Of a stretch of DNA of 8,405 nt, positions 1 through 6,592 are shown one piece after another. Both the position numbers and the translations under genes were made by a program. The stretch is taken from the NCBI GenBank assembly GCA_002346305.1, contig DDZI01000028.1, positions 8,588 to 16,992 on the forward strand, given 5' to 3'. This DNA is from Actinobacteria bacterium UBA3012 (GTDB taxonomy: Bacteria > Actinomycetota > Actinomycetes > Nanopelagicales > Nanopelagicaceae). Position 1 is the first letter of the stretch. Every line of letters begins with the position of its first letter. The notes under the pieces are model-generated. The model was not told the origin of the DNA and made no database searches. It saw only the letters and a list, made by a program, of their open reading frames with translations.

Positions 1-431
1 ATTAATAATGAAACACCAATTGGTTGGTTGGTAACAATGATTCGTTTGTCACCGCTTGGAGAGGTTCGGAAATCTCCTTCGATGCGAACAGCCTCTTCAG
101 AAAACCAACGGAAAAATTCTGCCGCATAGAGAACTTCAGCTTTTGCATCAGCAAAAACCTTTCCATTTTCGCGCGAAACCAATCTTGCTAGGTCATCGGC
201 TTCTGCAATCATGATTTCAAAAGCACGGCGCAGCATTTCACCACGTTGACGCGAAGGGGTTTGTGCAAAAGTTGGAAAAGCTGCTGCGGCAGCATTCATC
301 GCGGCATCTACTTCTTTGTCTCCAGCGATAGCAATCTCGGCAATCACCGAACCATCACTTGGGTCATAAACCGGATGGCGACCAGCCCCTTCTACCCATT
401 TGCCATTGATATATAGATCGGAGAAGATCAT
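1..431 (-). CDS. Aldehyde dehydrogenase, N-terminal part (cut by left edge), succinate-semialdehyde dehydrogenase-like
   Basis: NAD(P)-dependent aldehyde dehydrogenases oxidise aldehydes to acids in the cytoplasm. Only the first 143 codons are visible, and no stop occurs before the window edge. The visible part shows the family N-terminus: an 'YINGKWVEG' opening, a 'VYDPSDGSVIAEI' strand, an 'RENGKVFADAKAEV' helix near residue 90, then 'AAEFFRWFSEEAVRIEGD' and 'DKRIIVTNQPIGV' near residue 130. These last two segments look most like succinate-semialdehyde dehydrogenases (GabD type) and related 2-oxoglutarate-semialdehyde dehydrogenases. The catalytic Cys and Glu lie outside the window. The ATG overlaps the stop of the FAH-family gene as ATGA (4 bases), with a G-rich stretch just upstream, so the two are probably translationally coupled. 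Inference: it oxidises the aldehyde made late in this pathway, for example succinate or 2-oxoglutarate semialdehyde, glycolaldehyde or lactaldehyde. The family call is firm; the substrate is not. Confidence 0.9.
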   Translation of the reverse strand, partial: MIFSDLYINGKWVEGAGRHPVYDPSDGSVIAEIAIAGDKEVDAAMNAAAAAFPTFAQTPSRQRGEMLRRAFEIMIAEADDLARLVSRENGKVFADAKAEVLYAAEFFRWFSEEAVRIEGDFRTSPSGDKRIIVTNQPIGVSLL

Positions 432-1474
432 TTAGCGCCCCCATGTTTACTGATATCTAGATCAAGCGGTTTATTTCTGACTACTTTGTTTGATAACTTT
501 CCAATTCCAGCAATATCTAATTCGATCACATCTCCTGGGTTCAAGACTTTGTCTTGTTCCGCACCAGATCCATCTCCAACTGTTCCGGAACCAAAAACTT
601 CACCCACTTGTAAGTGTTCATTCCAAGATGCGTAAGCGATCATCTGCTCAAATTTCCAATGCATGTCATTTGAATTTCCATCAGTCCACTGAACTCCATT
701 TATCCACGCCTTCATGGCAAGTGAATAAGGGTCTTTGATTTCATCAGCAGTGACTAAGATCGGACCTAAAACATGTGCGCCAACAAAATCTTTACCTTTG
801 GCAGGTCCAAGCCCAACTGACATTTCTTGGGATTGAATTGCACGTGCCGAAAAATCATTGTAAATCGTGTATCCATAGATGTGATCACGAGCATTCTCAA
901 CTTTGATATCAATTCCTGATTTGCCAATCACAATTGCAAATTCAAACTCTAAATCTAAAACTTCTGCATACTCTGGAAATTCAATCTCTTGTTTGTGTGC
1001 ACCAATACTGGCTGCGTTACCTTTGTAAAACACCGGGCGTTTGTACCACTCAGCTGGAATCTCTCGATTTAATTTAGGAAAGACATTTAATAGGTGTTTT
1101 TCAAAAGACATAAAATCTCGCAATAGTGGCGGAGCGGTTATTGCTGGAAGATGAGCGATATCGGCAGCCTTGTATCTAATTTGAGCAAGATTAGGCGCAC
1201 TCTCCCAACCATTTTTCAAAACAGCAGCAACTGCTTTTTCAGCTAAATCACGGGCTCTGTCTCCACCTTGAATAAATCCTAAAGTTGAGGCTGGGCAGAG
1301 CGCATTTGTAATTCGCTCTGCACCGATCTCATCCAAACCTTCTGAAGCAAGTAATGCTCTCGATGCAGCAGTTAAATCAATAACCTCCCCCGAATCGGCG
1401 TCACCTGAAACAAGCGCGCCAAGATGTCGGGTTCGTCCTACTGAAGTGACTGTTGCAAAGGAGAGTAATTTCAT
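428..1474 (-). CDS. Fumarylacetoacetate hydrolase (FAH) family protein, probable C-C bond hydrolase of a diketo acid
   Basis: This 348-residue cytoplasmic enzyme belongs to the metal-dependent FAH superfamily, which hydrolyses, decarboxylates or dehydrates 2-keto and 2,4-diketo acids. Residues 1-110 form the variable N-terminal domain and 115-340 the catalytic domain. By position, D120 and H127 ('RDFMSFEKH') correspond to the metal-binding Asp and catalytic His of animal FAH. E176 and E178 ('DLEFEFA') and D207 ('YNDFSAR') fit the remaining metal ligands. K228 lies in 'LGPAKGKDF'. E306 in 'DGSGAEQ' could be the second catalytic residue. Retention of the His/Glu pair favours C-C hydrolysis, but a 2-keto-3-deoxy-acid dehydratase role, known from FAH-fold enzymes of pentose oxidation, is not excluded. 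The start overlaps the previous stop as TAATG (1 base), with a CAGG ribosome site ahead of it. The stop overlaps the aldehyde dehydrogenase start, pairing the two as consecutive steps. The family is secure; residue mapping is from memory of the fold. Confidence 0.9.
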   Translation of the reverse strand: MKLLSFATVTSVGRTRHLGALVSGDADSGEVIDLTAASRALLASEGLDEIGAERITNALCPASTLGFIQGGDRARDLAEKAVAAVLKNGWESAPNLAQIRYKAADIAHLPAITAPPLLRDFMSFEKHLLNVFPKLNREIPAEWYKRPVFYKGNAASIGAHKQEIEFPEYAEVLDLEFEFAIVIGKSGIDIKVENARDHIYGYTIYNDFSARAIQSQEMSVGLGPAKGKDFVGAHVLGPILVTADEIKDPYSLAMKAWINGVQWTDGNSNDMHWKFEQMIAYASWNEHLQVGEVFGSGTVGDGSGAEQDKVLNPGDVIELDIAGIGKLSNKVVRNKPLDLDISKHGGAK

Positions 1475-1770
1475 TAGCCAATTACCTGCTCGTAAATTTC
1501 ACGCTCTCGCTTTTCAAGCAAAGGAACAATTATTCCTTCGATGATCTCTTTAAAGTGAGGAGTTTCGCGGTGGGCTGCAATTGCTGCTGCATCGCGATAG
1601 ACCTCATATAGGCAGTAAAGATTTTCATTCTCTGGATCAATATTGGCGTTATAAACCAAACATGCTGGCTCATCTGCTTTAACGCGAACTGCCATCTTTT
1701 GCAGTGCTTCCTTAACTGCAGCAGAGTTTCCAGGATTTACGTAGTAACGAGCGATCAGTACAGCGGCCAT
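1474..1770 (-). CDS. Small ABM-fold (antibiotic biosynthesis monooxygenase / YgiN-like) protein
   Basis: This 98-residue protein has the length and pattern of the ABM family, dimeric ferredoxin-like alpha/beta barrels. It opens with a beta strand ('VLIARYYVNPGN') and an amphipathic helix at 15-33. A central strand ('NLYCLYEVYRD', 50-60) follows, then the family's 'AAHRETPHFKEI' segment with H67 and H72, and a C-terminal helix and strand. Family members include cofactor-free quinol monooxygenases and many uncharacterised proteins in catabolic operons. The fold also resembles sugar mutarotases of the RhaM type, so a sugar mutarotase or isomerase role is a speculative alternative. The start is the ATG at 1770, with AGAAAGG eight bases upstream in a 30-base gap after the amidohydrolase gene, one of only two real gaps in the operon. 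Its stop overlaps the FAH-family start by one base. The fold call is fairly sure; the function is unknown. Confidence 0.85.
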   Translation of the reverse strand: MAAVLIARYYVNPGNSAAVKEALQKMAVRVKADEPACLVYNANIDPENENLYCLYEVYRDAAAIAAHRETPHFKEIIEGIIVPLLEKREREIYEQVIG

Positions 1771-1800
1771 ATTTTTTGCCTTTCTAGTTTGGTTTAGTTA

Positions 1801-2679
1801 TTACTTAGAAAAAACTGGATTGTTCAATAAATTATTTAAGTTATCTCCCATAATCTTATCCAAATCTGCTTTTGGAAGATAATCACAATGTGTTCGCACC
1901 ACTTCGATTGCTTGGGTATAGGTCAACATATCCCGTGAAGCGGGGAAATCTGATGCCCAGTAAAGTCGATCTGCACCATAAGCATCGTATATTGTTTTGA
2001 AAAGTTCTTGAGATTGCTTGTAAGGAAAATCATATTTTTCAATTGAGTTGTAGTTAAAACCTGAAATTTTAATTCCGATATTTGGAACCTCTGCACTCTT
2101 AACTAACTCAGCAATGTCATTCTTGGCATATCCCGAGCTGCTATTTCCCGGCATTGACATATGGTGAACTAAAAATGGCAACGTTGGATTGGCTTTAGCA
2201 ATTTCCCGTAAATCTGGAAACCAGGCAGGTGAGATGGCCATTGAAGCAACCACTTTTAGCTCTGCTGCGGTTGCAAAAAATTCTTGTCCTTCGTTCGTAT
2301 GGAACCAACCATCATTTTCTGCAGTTACATAATGAGTGAAACCTTTAGCGTTGTTGCGAGATAGCTCTTCTCGCAAGCGAGCTACGGCGCCTGGTTTGTG
2401 GTGATCTTTGCGCCAAACACAATCAACATCCACCCAAGCTGAAATTCGATCTGGGAATTTTTTAGCAAATGACGATACATAATCATTGTTATCTTCATTC
2501 CCAAATCCGTCGCCACCTTCACCGTCGCCAATGCGCGCACAGACAACAGATGCCCGAGTCACGCCATGGGTATCCATTTCATATAGCAATGCTTCAAGTG
2601 ATCCACGATGATCTGGATCCGGAACTGATTTGTCATATGGCCATCTGCGCCACGCATGGCAATGGCTATCTGCAATCAT
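1801..2679 (-). CDS. Amidohydrolase-2 family metal-dependent hydrolase, possible sugar lactonase
   Basis: This 292-residue TIM-barrel hydrolase belongs to the amidohydrolase-related family that includes L-fuconolactonase, 2-pyrone-4,6-dicarboxylate lactonase and related decarboxylases. With the start used here, the metal-binding HxH sits at H6/H8 in 'MIADSHCHAW', normal for the family. A 'GVTRASVV' strand is at 39-46, 'FLVHHMSMP' with H172/H173 at 169-177, and 'LYWASDFP' with the catalytic Asp D244 at 239-246. An 'IMGDNLNNLL' end helix closes the protein. Residues 51-67 form an unusual loop rich in Gly, Asp and Asn. A longer reading to 2745 would overlap the upstream gene by 65 bases and put 22 extra residues before the HxH. 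The ATG at 2679 lies one base after the upstream TAA and has GGAAAA ahead of it, so it is preferred. In context it would hydrolyse the lactone made by the Gfo/Idh/MocA enzyme (inference). Decarboxylase activity is the main alternative. Confidence 0.85.
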   Translation of the reverse strand: MIADSHCHAWRRWPYDKSVPDPDHRGSLEALLYEMDTHGVTRASVVCARIGDGEGGDGFGNEDNNDYVSSFAKKFPDRISAWVDVDCVWRKDHHKPGAVARLREELSRNNAKGFTHYVTAENDGWFHTNEGQEFFATAAELKVVASMAISPAWFPDLREIAKANPTLPFLVHHMSMPGNSSSGYAKNDIAELVKSAEVPNIGIKISGFNYNSIEKYDFPYKQSQELFKTIYDAYGADRLYWASDFPASRDMLTYTQAIEVVRTHCDYLPKADLDKIMGDNLNNLLNNPVFSK

Positions 2680-2680
2680 C

Positions 2681-3730
2681 TTATTTTCCAGATCTTCCAG
2701 CAACGACACGATCGGTAATTTGTGCACGTGGCTCTGCGCCATCAACCCATCGCTCTAACTCTTCAACCATCAAGGTGAAGAATCGAGGTTGGGCTTCGAC
2801 TGTCATGCCACCGATATGAGGTGAGAGAAAGACGTTACGCATTCCACGCAAAGGAGAATCAACTGCAATTGGTTCTGGGTTATGTGCATCTAAACAGAAC
2901 CAAGCATCTTCCTTCGCTGCTTTAGCAATTAACGCTGGAACATCTACACATCCGCCACGAGAAACGTTTACAAATACCGCTCCCTGCTTAAGCATCGCTA
3001 ACTCTTTTTCAGCGATCATGTTGCGCGTCTTAGCCGTATCTGGTGCAAGACAGATAACTACATCGCAATCCATTACTCTTTCAAGTGATGCGAAGTTGAC
3101 ATCGAGAGCATCAGCTAATTCACGAGGTGCAAATGGATCATAAGCAAAGATTTCGTTGCGAAATGGAGTTAAGAATTCGCGTAAGCGCCATGCGATATGA
3201 CCAAAGCCAATAATTCCAACACTTTTGCCAGTTAATTCACGGGCTGGTGGCTTGGTTCGGTAATCATCATGATTCATTTTCTTTCCGGCGATAATGTCGC
3301 GGAAACGCGCATGCTCACGTAAACCAATTAATGCAAGTGCAAGTGCCCATTCAGAGACTGGCCATGATGATGAGTGAGTTGTATCAACCACCATGACGCC
3401 GGCCTCTTTGGCAGCAATTACATCGATACGACCGGCAAAACGATCACCTTCGAGTTCGCCAACAACTTTTAATTTCTTACCAGCATCAAAAATTGGTTTT
3501 GTAATTCTTGGTCCACCATGGCAGACAATTAATACATCTAGATCTACTGCGAATTTAGCAAAACGTGCTTCTACTTCTGGGTCCACTGGAATATTTACCC
3601 AATCAGATGGGACGTCATACTCTTCAATTACGACATCCGCTATTTTACTTAAACGCTCTAAATCGTGCTTCTCTAAATAGAGTTCGCGAGTTTGCGCGGA
3701 ACATGCGATTCCAATTTTAGGCTTGCTCAT
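2681..3730 (-). CDS. D-isomer-specific 2-hydroxyacid dehydrogenase, NAD-dependent
   Basis: This 349-residue enzyme interconverts 2-hydroxy acids and 2-keto acids with NAD(P)H in the cytoplasm. The substrate domain covers roughly 1-110 and the C-terminal end. The nucleotide domain at about 112-300 starts with 'SSWPVSEWALALALIGLRE'. The dinucleotide motif is 'GIIGFGHIAWRL' (172-183), a GxGxxA form in which the usual third Gly is Ala (A180). D198 at the end of the next strand suggests NAD rather than NADP. The catalytic triad is complete and normally spaced: R258 in 'NVSRGG', E286 in 'NPEP' and H305 in 'SPHIGG'. The ATG overlaps the dehydratase stop as ATGA, so translation is probably coupled. 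Placed right after a sugar-acid dehydratase, it may reduce or oxidise a keto or hydroxy acid of the pathway, such as glyoxylate, hydroxypyruvate or a 2-keto-3-deoxy acid (inference). The family is certain; the substrate is unknown. Confidence 0.92.
   Translation of the reverse strand: MSKPKIGIACSAQTRELYLEKHDLERLSKIADVVIEEYDVPSDWVNIPVDPEVEARFAKFAVDLDVLIVCHGGPRITKPIFDAGKKLKVVGELEGDRFAGRIDVIAAKEAGVMVVDTTHSSSWPVSEWALALALIGLREHARFRDIIAGKKMNHDDYRTKPPARELTGKSVGIIGFGHIAWRLREFLTPFRNEIFAYDPFAPRELADALDVNFASLERVMDCDVVICLAPDTAKTRNMIAEKELAMLKQGAVFVNVSRGGCVDVPALIAKAAKEDAWFCLDAHNPEPIAVDSPLRGMRNVFLSPHIGGMTVEAQPRFFTLMVEELERWVDGAEPRAQITDRVVAGRSGK
2684..2689 (-). promoter_or_regulatory. Ribosome binding site supporting the 2679 start of the amidohydrolase
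   Basis: GGAAAA on the minus strand lies four bases ahead of the ATG at 2679-2677, inside the last codons of the 2-hydroxyacid dehydrogenase gene. Together with the one-base gap after that gene's TAA, it favours this start over the longer reading from 2745. The match to a strong Shine-Dalgarno sequence is moderate only. Confidence 0.5.
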
Positions 3731-4866
3731 CGAAGTGCCACCGATCCATCTTCGCGAAGGTCTGGATTTATTTTGTGCATCGTCACTGGAGGATTTGTTG
3801 CGAAGAATGCGTCATTGATCTCCATGCCAAGACCTGGCTCATCAAATGGATACAACCAACCATTCTTTACAAGTGGAATTCGCTTTACCATCTGTTGCAC
3901 TGGATCAACATTTTGATCAACATGTTCTTGGGCTTCCCAATTTGGAACAGTCATACCTAAATGGATATGTGCCATGGTTGCAATTGCACCTGATGGAACT
4001 GCATGCGGCAAAATTCCTTGATGGTGAGCTTCGGCCATCGCACAGATTTTACGAACATGAGTAAAGCCACCTGCGATTCCGATATCAGGACGTACAAATG
4101 AAAGGCCGGCATGTTCGATGTACTCACGGAACTCATATATAGAGGTATTGCGCTCTCCGGCAGCCATTGGAGTGTTTACCTTTGCAGATACTTCAGCAAA
4201 TGAAAGCACGCTATCTGGTGGAATTGGATCTTCAACAAAGAGTGGACGGAATTGCATCAACTCTTCAATTAGCGCAATTGAGTTTCCTGGTTGCATGTTT
4301 CGGTGAAGTTCCACGCCGATATCCAGAGTATTTCCGACTGCATCGCGAAGTGAGGCCATACGATCTACTAAGTCAGCAATTTTCTCTGCATGACGCATCA
4401 AGTGGTGATCATGTTGATGCAAAATAATTTTAATTGCGGTGTAACCCTCTTTTTGGGCTTTAAGAGAATCGTTAATGAGCTCTTCTTTGGTAACTCCCCA
4501 AACAACTTTCATACCGCGAACTGCTTTACGACTACGTCCACCAAGTAAATGCCAAACTGGTGTTTCAAATACTCTTGCCCGGATATCCCACATCGCTTGA
4601 TCGATTGCGCTAATTGCACCACCGAGCATCAATCCACGCCAACCAAGCGCGCGATACATCTTTAGCCAATTCTGCTCAACATCGTGAGCATCTGCACCAA
4701 TCAAAAATGGTTCGAAGTTGCGAATAACTTCGGCGACTGCGTTCGGGTATGCAAATGCAGTCGACTCGCCTAAACCTTGAATTCCATCTTCAGTTGTAAG
4801 GCGCACAAAGCAGGACATGCCTGCAGCGAAAACTTCAACTTTGGCGATACGTGCAGCAGATTTCAT
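3727..4866 (-). CDS. Enolase-superfamily (MR/MLE) sugar-acid dehydratase, mannonate/galactonate dehydratase-like
   Basis: This 379-residue protein is a full-length mandelate racemase/muconate lactonizing enzyme relative. Enzymes of this type abstract a proton next to a carboxylate and dehydrate aldonic acids to 2-keto-3-deoxy acids, using Mg2+. An N-terminal capping domain (1-115) includes 'GLGES' at 31-35 and 'AISAIDQAMWDIRAR' at 84-98. The barrel follows. The metal ligands appear to be E186 ('VELHRN'), E212 ('VEDPIPP') and E238 ('AAGERN'). The acid/base candidates are H188 and H288 ('LPHAVPSGA'), with D261 in 'RPDIGIAGG'. The C-terminal 'EPGLGMEI' matches the mannonate/galactonate dehydratase group. 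No KxK motif is seen on the second strand, which argues against the racemase and muconate types. E186 stands where many relatives have Asp. The start overlaps the VOC gene stop as TAATG, with a strong GGAAGG six bases before it. This is the enzyme that most points to sugar-acid catabolism. The exact substrate is undecided. Confidence 0.9.
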   Translation of the reverse strand: MKSAARIAKVEVFAAGMSCFVRLTTEDGIQGLGESTAFAYPNAVAEVIRNFEPFLIGADAHDVEQNWLKMYRALGWRGLMLGGAISAIDQAMWDIRARVFETPVWHLLGGRSRKAVRGMKVVWGVTKEELINDSLKAQKEGYTAIKIILHQHDHHLMRHAEKIADLVDRMASLRDAVGNTLDIGVELHRNMQPGNSIALIEELMQFRPLFVEDPIPPDSVLSFAEVSAKVNTPMAAGERNTSIYEFREYIEHAGLSFVRPDIGIAGGFTHVRKICAMAEAHHQGILPHAVPSGAIATMAHIHLGMTVPNWEAQEHVDQNVDPVQQMVKRIPLVKNGWLYPFDEPGLGMEINDAFFATNPPVTMHKINPDLREDGSVALR

Positions 4867-5366
4867 TATTTGCCTTCCGGTGCTGGATAGATGTAATCAG
4901 GTTGGATTCGAACTTTTGGTGGAGAAATTAATTCAACTATTGCACTAATTCCATCTGGTGGTTGGAAATAAGCAAATGCACCATCTCCTTCAGCGCCAAA
5001 ACCTGCAGCGCTTTGTAGCGGTGTAAATCCACGAGCAATGAAATCTGCAACCGCTGCAGGATGGTCTTGCACAATGCAACCTACGTGATTCATGCCTTCA
5101 CCAGTTGAATCTAATTGGTCACGAAAAATACTTGGGCCATGGAGTGGCTCGACAAGTTCGAACTGTAGATTTCCGGAAAAGGCCATTGCGTGACGAATTC
5201 CAAAATCTGTTGCTTGTCCTTTGTAAACACAATTTTTTAATCCAGGTGACTTAAGTGTGTAAACAGTCCAAGGCCCAATTCCTAAATTATCTGCCCAATT
5301 TTTAACGGCCTTGTCTAAATCTTTAACAACATAGGCGACTTGATGAAACTTTAACTCTTCGCTCAT
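4866..5366 (-). CDS. VOC (glyoxalase/bleomycin-resistance/dioxygenase) superfamily protein
   Basis: This 166-residue protein consists of two paired beta-alpha-beta-beta-beta modules of the vicinal oxygen chelate fold. It starts with 'FHQVAYVVKDLDKAVKNW' (7-24) followed by 'LGIGPW', as in the glyoxalase_4 and methylmalonyl-CoA epimerase-like branch. Candidate divalent metal ligands are H8, Q68 or E70 ('LQFELVEP'), H94 ('MNHVGC') and E145 ('AIVELIS'), a full set, so it is probably an active metal enzyme. The family includes epimerases, isomerases, lyases and ring-cleaving dioxygenases acting next to a chelated carbonyl or enediol. In a sugar-acid operon an epimerase or isomerase role is plausible but unproven. 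The ATG lies two bases after the upstream TAA and is preceded by GAGAGG. The stop overlaps the dehydratase start by one base, linking the two closely. The fold is sure; the reaction is unknown. Confidence 0.87.
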   Translation of the reverse strand: MSEELKFHQVAYVVKDLDKAVKNWADNLGIGPWTVYTLKSPGLKNCVYKGQATDFGIRHAMAFSGNLQFELVEPLHGPSIFRDQLDSTGEGMNHVGCIVQDHPAAVADFIARGFTPLQSAAGFGAEGDGAFAYFQPPDGISAIVELISPPKVRIQPDYIYPAPEGK

Positions 5367-5368
5367 GA

Positions 5369-6592
5369 TTAGCGCCTCTCTAAAGATTGATCGATCTCAT
5401 CCTGATATGCGTGTATTTTGCCAGTCAATACTTCATCAACTGAAACTTCACGGCCAGCTACCCCTGATTCAAGAATTGCATAAACCACCGCAAGCGCCCG
5501 TAAGCCACCCATGCCATCCACTTCTGGAGCGCGCTTATTTAGTACTGCCTCTATGAAGTCATCAATTTCGACTGCTAAATAACCAGAATCGACAGCTGCC
5601 CATGGTGCACCTTTACCACCAGTTCCATCAGGGCCTAAGACTGCTTTCGTAACATCATTTATATTTAAATGTGTTCCTGTTTTAGCAATCTCCGCAATTA
5701 ACTCAGCGCCCATAAGTTTGCGCTCTCCGAGTTGTACAACAACATCTCCATCTGAGCGATCTCCTGGGACCAACATTGAACCCTTTGTTCCATGCAAACT
5801 TCTTTGTCTGTGACTTATTCCCGGACCAGATGGAAGATATGTGTACTGAACATCAATTCCATCAGCAGTGCGCATGCTGGCAAATAATGCATCTTCGCCA
5901 GTTGGGATGATCGACTCATCTCCATCTTTTGTATATCGAATTGGTTCAGCGATAATTCCGCGTCCCCAAACTCGTTCAACTGGTCCTACGAAATATTCAA
6001 TGATATCTGCGTAGTGAATACTCATATCAATTCCGATAGAGCCACTTTCTTTCATATGGCGCCACTTACTGATGATGATCTTGTCATCTCCGCCAGCCCA
6101 CATCTCAATCATTAAATGCAATTTGCCAAGCATCCCTGATTCAATAACTGCGCGTGCAACTCGGTTTGCTCCACCACGGCGATAGTTTTCGGCAGTACCC
6201 AATGTCATACCCGTACGTTTTGCAGCATCAAGCATTATTTGGCCAGTTTTAATTGTTAATGAAAGTGGCTTCTCACACAAAACATGTCGCCCGGCTTCCA
6301 TTGCTTGCACCGCAATGGTGTGGTGTGTTCTTGGATCGGTAACGATGTCGATTGCTTCAACAGCAGGGTCCTTCATCATCTCATCCAAAGAGGTGTAAAC
6401 AGCTGGACGCTTACCGAGAAGTTCAAAAGCTTCGTCAGCAACTTTGTCAGCAACTTCTTTATTGATATCAAGAAGTGCAACAACTTCACCTTTCAAGACC
6501 CCTGCTTTATGAAGTGCTGCAAAACCTAACAAGTGCCGGCGTCCCATAAAACCGCAGCCAACAATTGCTACACCTAATTTGCGCTCTGACAT
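5369..6592 (-). CDS. Gfo/Idh/MocA family NAD(P)-dependent oxidoreductase, probable sugar dehydrogenase
   Basis: This 407-residue soluble oxidoreductase belongs to the glucose-fructose oxidoreductase / inositol dehydrogenase / MocA family. The N-terminal Rossmann domain has 'VGCGFMG' at 11-17 (GxGxxG), 'ALLDINKE' at 39-46 with D42 at the end of the second strand, and the hallmark 'CEKPLSL' at 106-112. The C-terminal alpha/beta domain carries 'GIDMSIHYADI' (187-197), where D189 and H193 fit the usual catalytic Asp/His pair next to Lys108. Family members oxidise a sugar or cyclitol hydroxyl to a lactone or ketone, or act as dehydratases or oxidoreductases on glycosides. It is the first enzyme gene after the transporter, consistent with the first oxidation of the imported compound (inference). 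The start at 6592 is well supported by GAGGAG seven bases upstream, the best ribosome site in the window. A run of basic and acidic residues closes the C-terminus. Substrate unknown. Confidence 0.92.
   Translation of the reverse strand: MSERKLGVAIVGCGFMGRRHLLGFAALHKAGVLKGEVVALLDINKEVADKVADEAFELLGKRPAVYTSLDEMMKDPAVEAIDIVTDPRTHHTIAVQAMEAGRHVLCEKPLSLTIKTGQIMLDAAKRTGMTLGTAENYRRGGANRVARAVIESGMLGKLHLMIEMWAGGDDKIIISKWRHMKESGSIGIDMSIHYADIIEYFVGPVERVWGRGIIAEPIRYTKDGDESIIPTGEDALFASMRTADGIDVQYTYLPSGPGISHRQRSLHGTKGSMLVPGDRSDGDVVVQLGERKLMGAELIAEIAKTGTHLNINDVTKAVLGPDGTGGKGAPWAAVDSGYLAVEIDDFIEAVLNKRAPEVDGMGGLRALAVVYAILESGVAGREVSVDEVLTGKIHAYQDEIDQSLERR

Noticed and set aside
490..738. 82-codon plus-strand reading frame opposite the FAH-family gene
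   Set aside because: It lies antisense to the catalytic domain of the FAH-family enzyme, has low-complexity His/Leu/Ser content and no recognisable fold.
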